Assembly (NCBI GenBank): GCA_017643645.1
Contig: JAEPNB010000010.1
Span: 62,001 to 126,000 of the forward strand
Direction: 5' to 3'
Origin: Balneola sp.
GTDB taxonomy: Bacteria > Bacteroidota > Rhodothermia > Balneolales > Balneolaceae
Length of the DNA stretch: 64,000 nt
Numbering within the stretch: the first letter of the stretch is position 1; each line of letters begins with the position of its first letter. A program made the translations under genes and the position numbers. The notes under the pieces are model-generated. The model saw only the letters and a list, made by a program, of their open reading frames with translations, did no database searches and was not told the origin of the DNA. Positions 43,514 to 52,361 of the stretch are shown here, one piece after another.

Positions 43514-44848
43514 CTACAAAATCTCTTTCTTCTCCATTCTTCCGAAGTAATCTTTGGCTGCCGCCATCACTTTTGGTGAAAGTAACAATGCTACTGTCAT
43601 CGTAGGAATGGCCATTAATGCAAACATTCCATCCGTAAAGTTCAGCACGGCCTGGATGGTCGCAACAGAGCCGAAGATGATCGCCGCTGCATAAAAGAAG
43701 TTGAAATATTTCTGCTTGTCGGCACCGATAAGGAAACCAAGACATTTTGTACTGTAGTACGAATAGGTAAACAGAGAACTGAATCCGAATATCAACACAC
43801 AGAATATGAGTAAGTAAACACCATACGGTCCAAGCGCAGCTTCAAATGCTGAAGCGGTAAGTGTAATTCCGTTTTCGTCTCCGGAGGTCCACACTCCTGT
43901 TACCAAAATTGCTAAAGCCGTCATTGTACAAACTACCAGCGTATCAATGAATGGTCCCATCATGGCAACCAATCCTTCACGAACAGGCTCTTTGGTTTTT
44001 GCAGCTCCGTGAGCTAGTGTTGCAGTACCAATTCCTGCCTCATTTGAGAATGCCGCTCTTCGAACTCCGGTTACGATCAGCGCTCCAAGTGCGCCACCCA
44101 TTGCCGAATTAGCCGTAAAAGCATCCGTGAAAATTAAAGCAAATGTGCTTCCAAGCATATCGATATTAATTCCAATAATCACCAAAACACACGCTACATA
44201 TATAACCACCATCGCCGGAACCATTTTGGAAGCCACTTTCCCGACTCGTTTAATTCCACCGAAAATCACCAACGAAACAATCGACAGAATTACGATTCCG
44301 CTTATCAGATCTGTGTTGAAATGGTTGGCAGCATCCGCTAAACCGTTTGGTATCAAAACAAAATCTCTAACAATTTGTGTAACCTGATTTGCCTGAAAAA
44401 TTGGTAACGGACCAAATAATCCTGCAACAGCAAAAAGCACAGCAAGTGGTTTCCATTTTTTTCCAAGCCCTTCCATGATCATATACATGGTACCACCCTG
44501 AATGTCGCCATTAGTATCTTTTCCTCTGTACATGATAGAAAGTGTACAAGTAAAGAATTTAGTTGCCATCCCGACAATGGCACTGATCCACATCCAGAAA
44601 ACGGCACCCGGTCCACCAATAGCAATTGCTACTGCAACTCCAGATATGTTTCCTAGCCCAACCGTAGCTGCAAGTGCACTGGCAAGTGCTTCAAAATGAC
44701 TGATATCACCTGGATCATTTGGATCATCGTATTTTCCACGAAGAATATTTATGGAATGAAAGAAATACCGGTACGGGATAAAACGTGAGTAAATAAGAAA
44801 AAATAATCCACCGCCAACTAACAAAACAACGAGCGGTGTTCCCCACAT
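43514..44848 (-). CDS. Alanine/glycine:cation symporter (AGCS family)
   Basis: 444 residues with about 11 spans. Family marks are present: EALASALAATVGLGNISGVAVAI near residue 50 (given as ALAATVGLGNISG), TCTLSIMYRGKD near 105, and the hallmark SNEAGIGTATLAHGAAKTKEP near 265 (given as EAGIGTATLAHGAAKT). It brings alanine or glycine into the cell with sodium ions. It is monocistronic. Confidence 0.93.
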   Translation of the reverse strand: MWGTPLVVLLVGGGLFFLIYSRFIPYRYFFHSINILRGKYDDPNDPGDISHFEALASALAATVGLGNISGVAVAIAIGGPGAVFWMWISAIVGMATKFFTCTLSIMYRGKDTNGDIQGGTMYMIMEGLGKKWKPLAVLFAVAGLFGPLPIFQANQVTQIVRDFVLIPNGLADAANHFNTDLISGIVILSIVSLVIFGGIKRVGKVASKMVPAMVVIYVACVLVIIGINIDMLGSTFALIFTDAFTANSAMGGALGALIVTGVRRAAFSNEAGIGTATLAHGAAKTKEPVREGLVAMMGPFIDTLVVCTMTALAILVTGVWTSGDENGITLTASAFEAALGPYGVYLLIFCVLIFGFSSLFTYSYYSTKCLGFLIGADKQKYFNFFYAAAIIFGSVATIQAVLNFTDGMFALMAIPTMTVALLLSPKVMAAAKDYFGRMEKKEIL

Positions 44849-45033
44849 GAAGGATGAAAATTCGGCTAAAATTCTATCTAAAGTTTCCAGAGTGCTGTGT
44901 GTTTAGTTCTAAATTTTGATTGACAAGCTGTGAAGTTAACTTAGAAATGGCAATAATGATATGTTAAAGATTATTTCTAACCTTGGATAAGCTGTTCTCA
45001 TATTCTATAATATTAAAAACAATCCTTCTTCTC

Positions 45034-45783
45034 ATGAAAAAAATTGTCTCCCTACCTGCACTAATGCTTTTATTTTTCTTGCCAATTTCGGCAACCGCAC
45101 AAACGGATATAAGTTTTGAGACTGAAGATGGTGTTACCGTTTATGGTTATGAATACCTTCATTCAGATAAAGAAGCTCCTGTAATTCTTTTATTTCATCA
45201 GGGAGGAGGAAATGCTTTAGCAGAATATTCTTCAATTATCCCTAAGCTTCTAGAGGCCGGGTTTTCTGCCACAGCCGTTGATCAAAGAGTGGGCGGATCG
45301 TATCTGGGAGGAGAAAACAAAACAGCTAAAGCGGTAGAGTTTAAGGATGGATATTGTCATGCTTATCCTGATTTGGTAGCCACATTAAATTATGCTCAAA
45401 GAAAGTTTCCCGGTAAAAAATTCATTGTCTGGGGAAGTAGTTATTCAGCTTCGTTAGCAACTAAACTTACAGCAGAGTACCCGGATAAAATTTCCGGTTT
45501 GCTTTCTTTTTCTCCGGCATCCGGTGGTCCAATGGTTGAGTGTAAGGCTGATCTTTTTTCTGATATAGTGACTGTTCCTTCAATTTTTCTTCGCCCAGCT
45601 TCTGAAATGGAAAGAGAAGCCAGCGTTGCTCAGTTTGAATTATTTAAAGAACAAGGCCATAGGGTTTACATTGCTGAAAACGGGGTTCATGGTTCTTCAA
45701 TGTTAAACCCTGAAAGGGTAGATGGATCCTTGGAAAAACAATGGAATGTCGTACTATCCTTTTTAAAATCAATTGAAAAGTAA
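45034..45783 (+). CDS. Exported alpha/beta hydrolase
   Basis: 249 residues from the ATG at 45034, which opens a signal peptide (LLFFLPISATAQ); an upstream in-frame ATG at 44983 would place a hydrophobic extension before it. The fold marks are VILLFHQGGGNALAEY, the nucleophile elbow IVWGSSYSASLA, and the late His in ENGVHGSSML. It is a dienelactone-hydrolase-like alpha/beta hydrolase of unknown substrate, probably periplasmic. A lipid kinase gene starts 5 bases downstream. Confidence 0.8.
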   Translation: MKKIVSLPALMLLFFLPISATAQTDISFETEDGVTVYGYEYLHSDKEAPVILLFHQGGGNALAEYSSIIPKLLEAGFSATAVDQRVGGSYLGGENKTAKAVEFKDGYCHAYPDLVATLNYAQRKFPGKKFIVWGSSYSASLATKLTAEYPDKISGLLSFSPASGGPMVECKADLFSDIVTVPSIFLRPASEMEREASVAQFELFKEQGHRVYIAENGVHGSSMLNPERVDGSLEKQWNVVLSFLKSIEK

Positions 45784-45788
45784 GTTAA

Positions 45789-46679
45789 TTGATTAATTAC
45801 ACTCTCCTCGTTAATTGTAAATCCAATTCTTCCAGAGCTGAAAATTTTATTCGGCTTTCCGAGAATATTATTCGCCAAAAACTACCTGGCTGCGAGATCA
45901 AATACATATCTTCACCCAACCAACTTTTAAAAGAAGCTTCACTGTCAGCACAAAGCTCTTCTGTTGTAATTGCCTGCGGTGGGGACGGAACTGCTCAAAG
46001 TATTGCCAGAGGAGTTCATGGTTCGAGTGCATTAATGGGATTGATTCCAGTAGGAAGCGGGAATGATTTTGCAAAATCAATCGGTCTAAAGACAAAACAA
46101 TCTATAGAATATTACCTGGACGTAATTCTTAAGCAGCAAGTGATACTGGTTGATGTGCCTGTCATTAATGATCAGATTTTTATTAATACGGCGGGTATAG
46201 GCTTTGATGGATTGACCAATTATTATGCTTCCCGTTTCAAATCGTTGAAAGGAACCATGAAATATACTGTTGCAGGATTAAAGGCTTTTCTAAATGCTAA
46301 ACCTCTTGTTGTTTCGGGAACAATTGACAGATCCCGTTTTGACCGCAAAGTTTGGTTGATCGCAGTTGCAAATGGAGCTGTAGAAGGTGGCAAATACCTG
46401 ATCTCTCCAAATTCGGTAAACTCTGACGGCCTTTTAGAGTTGGTGATTGTACCTGCTTATAATCGAATAAATCTTGGTCTGGCTTTTATATTTCTGAGTT
46501 TGGGTAGATCGATTCCGGATACTTTAAGTGAGGTAATTACCTTTAACAGAGCGTCTTTAAAAATTGCAGATTCACATTTCATCCATTTAGACGGTGAGGT
46601 AGGGGTTTCAAGTTCTGACTATGAAATAAAATTAAAAAGTAAGAGCCTAAATGTACTCGGAATTAAGACTGTCGAGTGA
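45789..46679 (+). CDS. Diacylglycerol/lipid kinase family protein (YegS-like)
   Basis: 296 residues from a TTG start, just after the hydrolase gene; the family's first strand (YTLLVNCKSNSSRAENF) begins at once, which supports it. The nucleotide-binding CGGDGTAQSIARGV near residue 58 and GLIPVGSGNDFAKSIGL near 80 are typical, followed by the beta-sandwich domain with LIAVANGAVEGGKY. It phosphorylates diacylglycerol or another lipid or sphingoid base. It overlaps the convergent DinB-fold gene by 17 bases. Confidence 0.88.
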   Translation: MINYTLLVNCKSNSSRAENFIRLSENIIRQKLPGCEIKYISSPNQLLKEASLSAQSSSVVIACGGDGTAQSIARGVHGSSALMGLIPVGSGNDFAKSIGLKTKQSIEYYLDVILKQQVILVDVPVINDQIFINTAGIGFDGLTNYYASRFKSLKGTMKYTVAGLKAFLNAKPLVVSGTIDRSRFDRKVWLIAVANGAVEGGKYLISPNSVNSDGLLELVIVPAYNRINLGLAFIFLSLGRSIPDTLSEVITFNRASLKIADSHFIHLDGEVGVSSSDYEIKLKSKSLNVLGIKTVE

Positions 46680-47106
46680 AATAAATAAAATCTGTTCCCG
46701 GAGGAGTTATTCCTTTTTGTCTTAATAGTAATGCGATCTGTGCCCGATGATGCTGACCATGAATGATCACATGCTGTAGAATTTCTGATACTTTAGTTTT
46801 GTACTCGACACCTTTTGAATTCTTATATGAACAAACTTCATCCAATATTGGAAGAAACTCTAAAAAATCTACAGCTGAGCCCTTTGACATTAAATCTATA
46901 CATTCTTCATAACTAATAGTCGGCCAAATTTCTGTGTCTTCATTCACTTTCATTACCCGGTTGTACCATTCTATTTCAACATGAAGAAGATGTCCGAATT
47001 GTCTCAACAAGTTAGTATCCGTTCTGGTTTCAGTTGATTCACCAATAGCTTCTGCGATCAATTGATTTGCCCACGAGTTATACGCGATTTGTTGTTCGAA
47101 ATTCAT
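46663..47106 (-). CDS. DinB-fold four-helix protein (metal-binding)
   Basis: 147 residues. The DinB/YfiT superfamily pattern is clear: AYNSWANQLIAEAI at the start, FGHLLHVEIEWYNRV near 38 with a His ligand, and HVIIHGQHHRAQIALLLRQKG near 110 with the second and third His. These are predicted nickel or zinc thiol-transferase-like enzymes of unknown substrate. It is unrelated to DNA polymerase IV despite the name. It overlaps the marC gene by 1 base and is probably co-transcribed. Confidence 0.85.
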   Translation of the reverse strand: MNFEQQIAYNSWANQLIAEAIGESTETRTDTNLLRQFGHLLHVEIEWYNRVMKVNEDTEIWPTISYEECIDLMSKGSAVDFLEFLPILDEVCSYKNSKGVEYKTKVSEILQHVIIHGQHHRAQIALLLRQKGITPPGTDFIYFTRQS

Positions 47107-47780
47107 TATCCGATCCCAAAGAATTTTGCAATTCCATTAATAATGAACTGAACTCCAATTGCCAAGGCTATAAATCCCATCAAGCGAGTTATGACAGTCA
47201 TTCCTGTTTTTCCGATCAGCTTGTTTAACCAGGGCGCTACTCTTAAAATAGCCCACGCCAGAAAAGCTGTAAGTAAAACCGCCACTCCTGTTACTATATA
47301 ATCAAAAACACTGGTTGCTTGCGAACCGAAACCAATAACAACCGCAATACTACCCGGTCCTGAAAGCAAGGGCATAGCCAGCGGACTAAAACTCACATCG
47401 TCCTTATCCATTGCCGCTTCCTGATCTTCTTTGGAAAGTTTTCGACCTGTTTTTTCAGGATTCATCATTGAAAAGCCCGCTCTCATAATGATTATACCAC
47501 CTGCAATTCTGATTCCGGGCAACGATATCCCAAAAAAGCTAAGTATATATGTCCCGATCAATAGAAATGTGATCAGAACAAAGAACATGTAAATGCTTGC
47601 CTTGCGCGCCGTCCGCGCTGTTTCTTTTTCGGTATTTCCCTCTGTTAAAGAAAGGAATATTGGCATTGCAGTAAGCGGGTTAACTACTGAAAACAGTGAA
47701 GTAAAGCTTGCTACCAACAGGGCTCCGGCTCCCATCATTTGGGTTGAAAAAGGGATAATATCTTTAAAAAATTCTTCCAT
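47106..47780 (-). CDS. MarC/UPF0056 family membrane protein
   Basis: 224 residues with six spans; the family marks are SFTSLFSVVNPLTAMPIFLSL near 28, AGGIIIMRAGFSMM near 97 and MPLLSGPGSIAVVIGF near 137. The family was once linked to antibiotic resistance, a claim since withdrawn, and its role is unknown. The DinB-fold gene follows directly. Confidence 0.9.
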   Translation of the reverse strand: MEEFFKDIIPFSTQMMGAGALLVASFTSLFSVVNPLTAMPIFLSLTEGNTEKETARTARKASIYMFFVLITFLLIGTYILSFFGISLPGIRIAGGIIIMRAGFSMMNPEKTGRKLSKEDQEAAMDKDDVSFSPLAMPLLSGPGSIAVVIGFGSQATSVFDYIVTGVAVLLTAFLAWAILRVAPWLNKLIGKTGMTVITRLMGFIALAIGVQFIINGIAKFFGIG

Positions 47781-47896
47781 AAGTCACCAAAGATACGCAC
47801 CTTTTTATCAAATTTTTAGTATTTCGGGAATGCTTTTATCAAAGCTTAACTTTATTATCACATACAATCTTATATTTTCATTGCAACAGAAATTAA

Positions 47897-48373
47897 ATGA
47901 CTATAACAGAATCAATATCACTCGAAGAAATGGTACTTCCCTTAGTTGAGAATGTGCTCTCTAAAGAAATTTCACTGGATGAAAAGCTTTTCAGTATTTG
48001 TGAACTGCTTCAGGATAATGTTGAACATTTTGACTGGGTTGGTTTTTATAAAGCAGACCCTGATGTGGAAGATCAATTAAAGTTGGGGCCTTTTGTTGGC
48101 GAGCCAACGGATCACACCACCATCCCTTACGGGAAAGGAATTTGTGGACAAGTAGCCGTCAGTCACCAAACCTTTGTATCTCAGGATGTAAGCTCAGAAG
48201 ACAATTACATCTCCTGCAACATACATGTCCAGTCTGAAATTGTTGTTCCAATTATGAAGGGCGACCGTTTTGTAGCACAAATAGATATTGATTCCAACAC
48301 AAAGAATTCCATTTCAAAAGAGAAAAAGGAACTTCTCGAAAAAATTTGTACGTTACTGTCAAACGAATTCTAA
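47897..48373 (+). CDS. GAF-domain protein, free-methionine-R-sulfoxide reductase-like
   Basis: 158 residues, one GAF domain. LKLGPFVGEP, IPYGKGICGQVA, DNYISCNIH and SEIVVPI.....IDIDS follow the fRMsr pattern. Of the three redox cysteines known in that enzyme, the last two are present (Cys83 in GICG and Cys107 in ISCN); the first is replaced (TDHTTIPYG). Activity on free methionine sulfoxide is possible but unproven. It is followed 8 bases later by a TerB-like gene. Confidence 0.8.
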   Translation: MTITESISLEEMVLPLVENVLSKEISLDEKLFSICELLQDNVEHFDWVGFYKADPDVEDQLKLGPFVGEPTDHTTIPYGKGICGQVAVSHQTFVSQDVSSEDNYISCNIHVQSEIVVPIMKGDRFVAQIDIDSNTKNSISKEKKELLEKICTLLSNEF

Positions 48374-48381
48374 ATAATATT

Positions 48382-48735
48382 ATGAGTACTTACGCCCTTA
48401 CTGACGAAACATCAATTGACACCCTTATTTTCTGGATCGAAAGTTCCGACGGAAGCATTTCTTATCAAGAACAAGAAGCCGTGAAAAGAATTCTTTCCAA
48501 TATGAAATATGATATGGAGACATTCCAAAAAACCATGTCTCAGATTTCTGCCATGGGAACAGATGAGGTTAAACAAATGGCCAATGAAGCTGTTGACCAT
48601 ATTAACAGAAGTTTTTCTGATGACGGAAAGAAGCTTACATATAGTTTACTGGAAACAATAGCTGCTTGCGATGGCACTATTTCTAAAGCTGAGCAAGAAA
48701 AACTGGATGCTATCAGAAGTGAGCTGGGCGTTTAG
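48382..48735 (+). CDS. TerB-like helical protein
   Basis: 117 residues from the ATG at 48382. All helical, with two SDGSIS/CDGTIS motifs (residues 24 and 91) set before acidic helices, the metal-binding duplication seen in TerB-like proteins. Other ter genes are absent, so tellurite resistance is not implied. It lies 8 bases after the GAF gene. Confidence 0.75.
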   Translation: MSTYALTDETSIDTLIFWIESSDGSISYQEQEAVKRILSNMKYDMETFQKTMSQISAMGTDEVKQMANEAVDHINRSFSDDGKKLTYSLLETIAACDGTISKAEQEKLDAIRSELGV

Positions 48736-48788
48736 TGGGCAAGAATCCTGCGTGGTGTAAAATTAGAAACGGACTACAACACCTCATT

Positions 48789-48813
48789 GTGTTCATTTGT
48801 AAGTAATGAACAC
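48789..48813. terminator. Hairpin between convergent TerB-like and DUF1080-like genes
   Basis: GTGTTCATT and AATGAACAC form a perfect 9-bp stem with a 7-base loop in the 164-base convergent gap. No direct T-run follows, so it may be a factor-dependent terminator or a repeat. Confidence 0.35.
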
Positions 48814-48899
48814 GAAATCAGTGGAATCACGAAGAGTAAAAAGATACTTTTTTTGATTCGATCCTTACGATCTAAATATTCCAGTCAAAAAAATTGTGG

Positions 48900-49580
48900 C
48901 TACTCAAACAGTTTTAAACTGGAAATATGCAAATTTATACTGTGATTTACTCTGAACCCATAATGTCCATCCGTGTTCAGATCTCCTTTCTCCAAACTGC
49001 TTAAAACTTCCCCGTTTAAAGAAAAGACAATCTCGTCTCCGACCACTTTTACCTGAAAATCATTCTCTGCTGAGGATTCCGTTTCTTCTGTAAACATGTT
49101 CATTGCATCGGTTTTTGTCCAACCATTTATGGTTGAAGTCTCAGAACCGGTTCTTTTCTTGATCAAAAATTCCCCTGTGTTCCTCAAAAGAAAATAGACG
49201 TAGCTTTGATCATCCGATTTAAGATTCTGACCTCCAATAAATAACCCGAACGCTTCTCTGTTTCTTCCTTTGGTGTCGAAAAGATAGATCTTGGAATCCA
49301 GCGTAAAATCTCCCTCTGCTTTGTTATCAGCGTGATAATAGATTCCTGCCGGCCCCGTGGTTATATGCCAACCCGGAGTCATATTTACAAAAAACACATC
49401 TGCAGATTCTGAATCGGAACCAACACTCACTTCGGCATCAGCTTTATCGAATCTCCATTCCCATCCATCCGGTACTTTCAGATTTTCTCCCTGAGGTTTG
49501 CTCCCGTCCGCTGCATTTTGAGCAAAAGAAAATGACGTCGTTAAAAACACCGCTAAAATAAATCCTGTTACTTTTTTCAT
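48900..49580 (-). CDS. Exported concanavalin-fold protein (DUF1080-like)
   Basis: 226 residues from the ATG at 49580, chosen because a GGAG site lies about 7 bases before it; an ATG four codons upstream is in frame. A signal peptide (AVFLTTSFSFAQ) precedes a beta-rich domain resembling DUF1080/3-keto-disaccharide hydrolase or LamG-type sandwiches (EGDFTLDSKIYLF, FGLFIGGQNLKSDDQSYVYF given in part, HYGFRVNHSINLHISSLKL). Catalytic residues cannot be identified, so a binding role is equally likely. Confidence 0.65.
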   Translation of the reverse strand: MKKVTGFILAVFLTTSFSFAQNAADGSKPQGENLKVPDGWEWRFDKADAEVSVGSDSESADVFFVNMTPGWHITTGPAGIYYHADNKAEGDFTLDSKIYLFDTKGRNREAFGLFIGGQNLKSDDQSYVYFLLRNTGEFLIKKRTGSETSTINGWTKTDAMNMFTEETESSAENDFQVKVVGDEIVFSLNGEVLSSLEKGDLNTDGHYGFRVNHSINLHISSLKLFE

Positions 49581-49771
49581 AGTGGTCTCCATAATTTGGT
49601 TTCCCTCAATAAAAGATTTTTTTGAATAAGATTCTTAGTTCAGTTTTTATAGTGATAGTTTTAGAAAATTCGCCCTTAATATTTAGTTACTCGGCTCTAT
49701 GTACTTTTGTAAGTGAGTTATCTAACCTATATATGGATGACCCATCGTTTGGAAATGTATGCAATGCTAAC

Positions 49772-50614
49772 TTAGCTACCCTTGTTCAACATTTCTATGG
49801 CTGTGCTAACTTCAGAACTGAATGTAAAACCGTTTTTTCTTAGCGTAGCATGACTCGCGTCCATTACTTTGGTTTTAATCTGTTGCAGATCACTATTCTT
49901 TAAAAAGGTATTGATCCAGAATTGAACTTCTATTTGAATATAATTATCAGAGAAATTGGACAGGATTACAGCGGGCTCCGGATCTTCAAGCACACCTTCT
50001 GTAGATTTAACTGCTTCCATTAAATATTCGAGCGCCTTTTGGGGTTCATTTCCATAATCAATTCCAATATTGAAGCTGGATCGGCGAAGCCCATCTCTCG
50101 TATAATTATTCAATGGGTTCTTAAAAATGATCGCGCTCGGAATAAAAATATCAATTCCGTCGCCGGTACGCACATGCACATCACGAATATTGATCTGTTT
50201 TACAATTCCTTGAATCCCATTGCTTTCTATCAGATCTCCAACATCAAAAGAACGGCTGAAAGACATGAATAACCCGGCAAGCAGGTTTTCTCCGATCTCC
50301 CGAAAAGCAAACCCAAGCACAACTGTCAGAACCCCACCGGCTGCCAACACTCCTGATGCCGCCCTTGTTAATCCCATAATATGTAAAGCAATAACTGCTC
50401 CGATCAGATAGAATCCCCATCGGGTCAATCGCATTACCAGACGAAGTTTTTTTGTGGATGTAGCACGGGCTCCCAACAGTCTTTTTAATCCGCGACTGGC
50501 GAGCAAACCAAACCCTATAAAAATTATCAGCACAATTATTCCGCTGATAATGGTCGGAGCGGAGTTTAGCGCCCGCTCAAAGAATTGAGAAAAACTGTCT
50601 TGAAATGTCTGCAT
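49772..50614 (-). CDS. MscS-family mechanosensitive channel (second)
   Basis: 280 residues. Spans at about 20-42, 70-90 and 93-113; the pore region reads GVLTVVLGFAFREIGENLLAG, followed by RSFDVGDLIESNGIQGIV and DIFIPSAIIFKNPLNNY. This is a compact MscS/YbdG-like layout distinct from the copy at 7046. It probably protects against hypo-osmotic shock. It lies downstream of the ABC ATPase gene, separated by a repeat. Confidence 0.9.
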   Translation of the reverse strand: MQTFQDSFSQFFERALNSAPTIISGIIVLIIFIGFGLLASRGLKRLLGARATSTKKLRLVMRLTRWGFYLIGAVIALHIMGLTRAASGVLAAGGVLTVVLGFAFREIGENLLAGLFMSFSRSFDVGDLIESNGIQGIVKQINIRDVHVRTGDGIDIFIPSAIIFKNPLNNYTRDGLRRSSFNIGIDYGNEPQKALEYLMEAVKSTEGVLEDPEPAVILSNFSDNYIQIEVQFWINTFLKNSDLQQIKTKVMDASHATLRKNGFTFSSEVSTAIEMLNKGS

Positions 50615-50640
50615 AGTTGTTTAAATCTGTTGTGGTCTTA

Positions 50641-50697
50641 GTTCCGACGCAAAGCGTGCGGAACCAGGGTAAAATCTTATGTCTCAAATCTTACATC
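50641..50697 (-). repeat. AGATTT...GGTTCCG repeat, copy 2
   Basis: Read on the minus strand: AGATTTGAGACATAAGAT, a short spacer, CTGGTTCCG and a hairpin ending CGGAAC. It matches the unit at 35121-35174 through its whole length with scattered changes. It lies between the ABC ATPase and MscS genes. Confidence 0.55.
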
Positions 50698-50708
50698 TTA
50701 CTACTACT

Positions 50709-51467
50709 CTACAACCAATCCACAATATCGTCTTTACCTTCCACCTTCACATACTCAGAAAAGATCTCCTGAAGTGTTGAATGTTCTTTCAGACTTTTTC
50801 TACTGATGGAATCCAGATAGGCTATAATTCTTCCCTGATGTAAAATTGCAATATCATCACAGAGGTTCTCCACAACTTCCAGAATATGACTGGTTATGAT
50901 CATGGTCACACCTTTGTCCTTCAGCTTACGAAGAACCGTTTTCATTCTTTCAATAGAAATTACATCCACAGCCTCAAAGGGTTCGTCCAGTAATAAAACT
51001 ACGGGCTCTGTTAAAACAGCTGTGACAAAAGCCAGTTTCTTGCGACTACCGGAGGAAAGTTTATGGATTTTTGTTTTGGCAAAATCTTTGATCTCAAAAA
51101 AGTCCATTAGAGAATATGCCTTTTCGATCAGCCCCTTTTTCTCGATTTCATAAATTTCGCATACATACTCAATGAACTCGATACTTGTAAACTGTTCAAA
51201 CAATAATGGTGGCTGAAGAACAGACGCTATCTCCTTCTTTATTGCTTCTTCGTTCTCATCTATAAAACGCATTTCATCTATGGTGATGTATCCATCATCA
51301 AAAGACAACAATCCTGTAAGAACTCCGATCAGTGTGCTTTTTCCTGCACCGTTGGGCCCTATCAAACCAAAAATTGATCCTTTTGGAATACTAAGATCCA
51401 GTTCCTTTAGAACTATGTTATCATCATAGCTCTTTATCAGGCCTCTTATTGAAATGGCTTCACTCAT
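50709..51467 (-). CDS. ABC transporter ATP-binding protein
   Basis: 252 residues. Walker A GPNGAGKSTLIGVL near 37, signature KLSSGSRKKLAFVTA near 137, Walker B VVLLLDEPFEAVD near 155 and switch His in TSHILEVV. It belongs to the ABC-2 exporter class. The start is 1 base after the lgt stop, and the probable permease gene lies on the other side of lgt. Confidence 0.93.
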   Translation of the reverse strand: MSEAISIRGLIKSYDDNIVLKELDLSIPKGSIFGLIGPNGAGKSTLIGVLTGLLSFDDGYITIDEMRFIDENEEAIKKEIASVLQPPLLFEQFTSIEFIEYVCEIYEIEKKGLIEKAYSLMDFFEIKDFAKTKIHKLSSGSRKKLAFVTAVLTEPVVLLLDEPFEAVDVISIERMKTVLRKLKDKGVTMIITSHILEVVENLCDDIAILHQGRIIAYLDSISRKSLKEHSTLQEIFSEYVKVEGKDDIVDWL

Positions 51468-52334
51468 TTATGTCGCTTTTTTAGGTCTTTTATTGAGAAA
51501 ATATTTTGTGGCATAACCGATAGTAAATAAACCGTAAAGTAATAATGCCATTTGCAGATTACTCATTCCGAACATGGTAATTCCTTCTTTGTCGGCACGG
51601 ATATACTCCAGCCCAAATCTCAATAAAGAATATCCGCCTGTATGAATAAAGAAAATAAGCGGGGATTTTTTATCCGTATCCCAGATCTTTTTAAACACCC
51701 AAAGAACAATCAATATCAATACTACATCACCAAACATTTCGTACAGCTGTGTAGGATGTACAGGCGCGCTTAACGTTTCTGTCTGTCCCGGTAAACCTGT
51801 AGTTGATTCCCACGACGGACTTGAAAGTCTGTATTCCGTTTCAAAGCTAGGGATAGTGGTTGCATAGCGGGGAAATTGAACGCCAAGAAATGAATTCGTT
51901 GCTGTTCCGTAAGCATCTCCATTCAGAAAACATCCTATTCTTCCAACAGCCTGTCCTAATAATACCCCCGGGGAAAGCAGAGAAAAGTATTCCCAATAAT
52001 TCATGTTGTTTCGTTTCACATAAAAATATCCGCCAAGCATTCCACCTACTAATCCTCCGGTTATGCTGTTTCCCGCTCCGGTAGGACTAAAAATTACTCC
52101 CGGATTTTCGAAAAACACATCTGACTGCCAAAACACATAATGAGAAAGCCGGGCTCCTATTAAAGCCCCCACAATAGACCAGACTACAAGGCCTTCAAAT
52201 TTTTCCACTTTACCGCCGTATTTTTCAACGCGGACTTTTGCCCACCATACACCAAGTACAATGGAGATCAGGAAGTAAATCCCTTCATAGAAATAGATCT
52301 GAGTAAAGCCGAGATCAAGATGTATAGGAAGCAT
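51468..52334 (-). CDS. lgt: Prolipoprotein diacylglyceryl transferase
   Basis: 288 residues with seven spans. It transfers diacylglyceryl from phosphatidylglycerol to the lipobox Cys of prelipoproteins in the inner membrane. Signature GQAVGRIGCFLNGDAYG near residue 128 has the essential Arg and Asn; HPTQLYEMFGDVVL near 193 and RFGLEYIRADKEG near 240 follow. It lies between the permease gene (27 bases) and ABC ATPase gene (0 bases), so all three are probably one transcript. Confidence 0.94.
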   Translation of the reverse strand: MLPIHLDLGFTQIYFYEGIYFLISIVLGVWWAKVRVEKYGGKVEKFEGLVVWSIVGALIGARLSHYVFWQSDVFFENPGVIFSPTGAGNSITGGLVGGMLGGYFYVKRNNMNYWEYFSLLSPGVLLGQAVGRIGCFLNGDAYGTATNSFLGVQFPRYATTIPSFETEYRLSSPSWESTTGLPGQTETLSAPVHPTQLYEMFGDVVLILIVLWVFKKIWDTDKKSPLIFFIHTGGYSLLRFGLEYIRADKEGITMFGMSNLQMALLLYGLFTIGYATKYFLNKRPKKAT

Positions 52335-52361
52335 AAATAAGTAGTGTGCTTTTAGATATTT

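Noticed and set aside
46663-47106. A second DNA-damage polymerase suggested by the family name DinB
   Set aside because: The protein is the DinB/YfiT four-helix metal-binding fold, unrelated to polymerase IV.
48382-48735. Tellurite-resistance operon
   Set aside because: Only a TerB-like helical protein is present; no TerC, TerD or TerZ partners.
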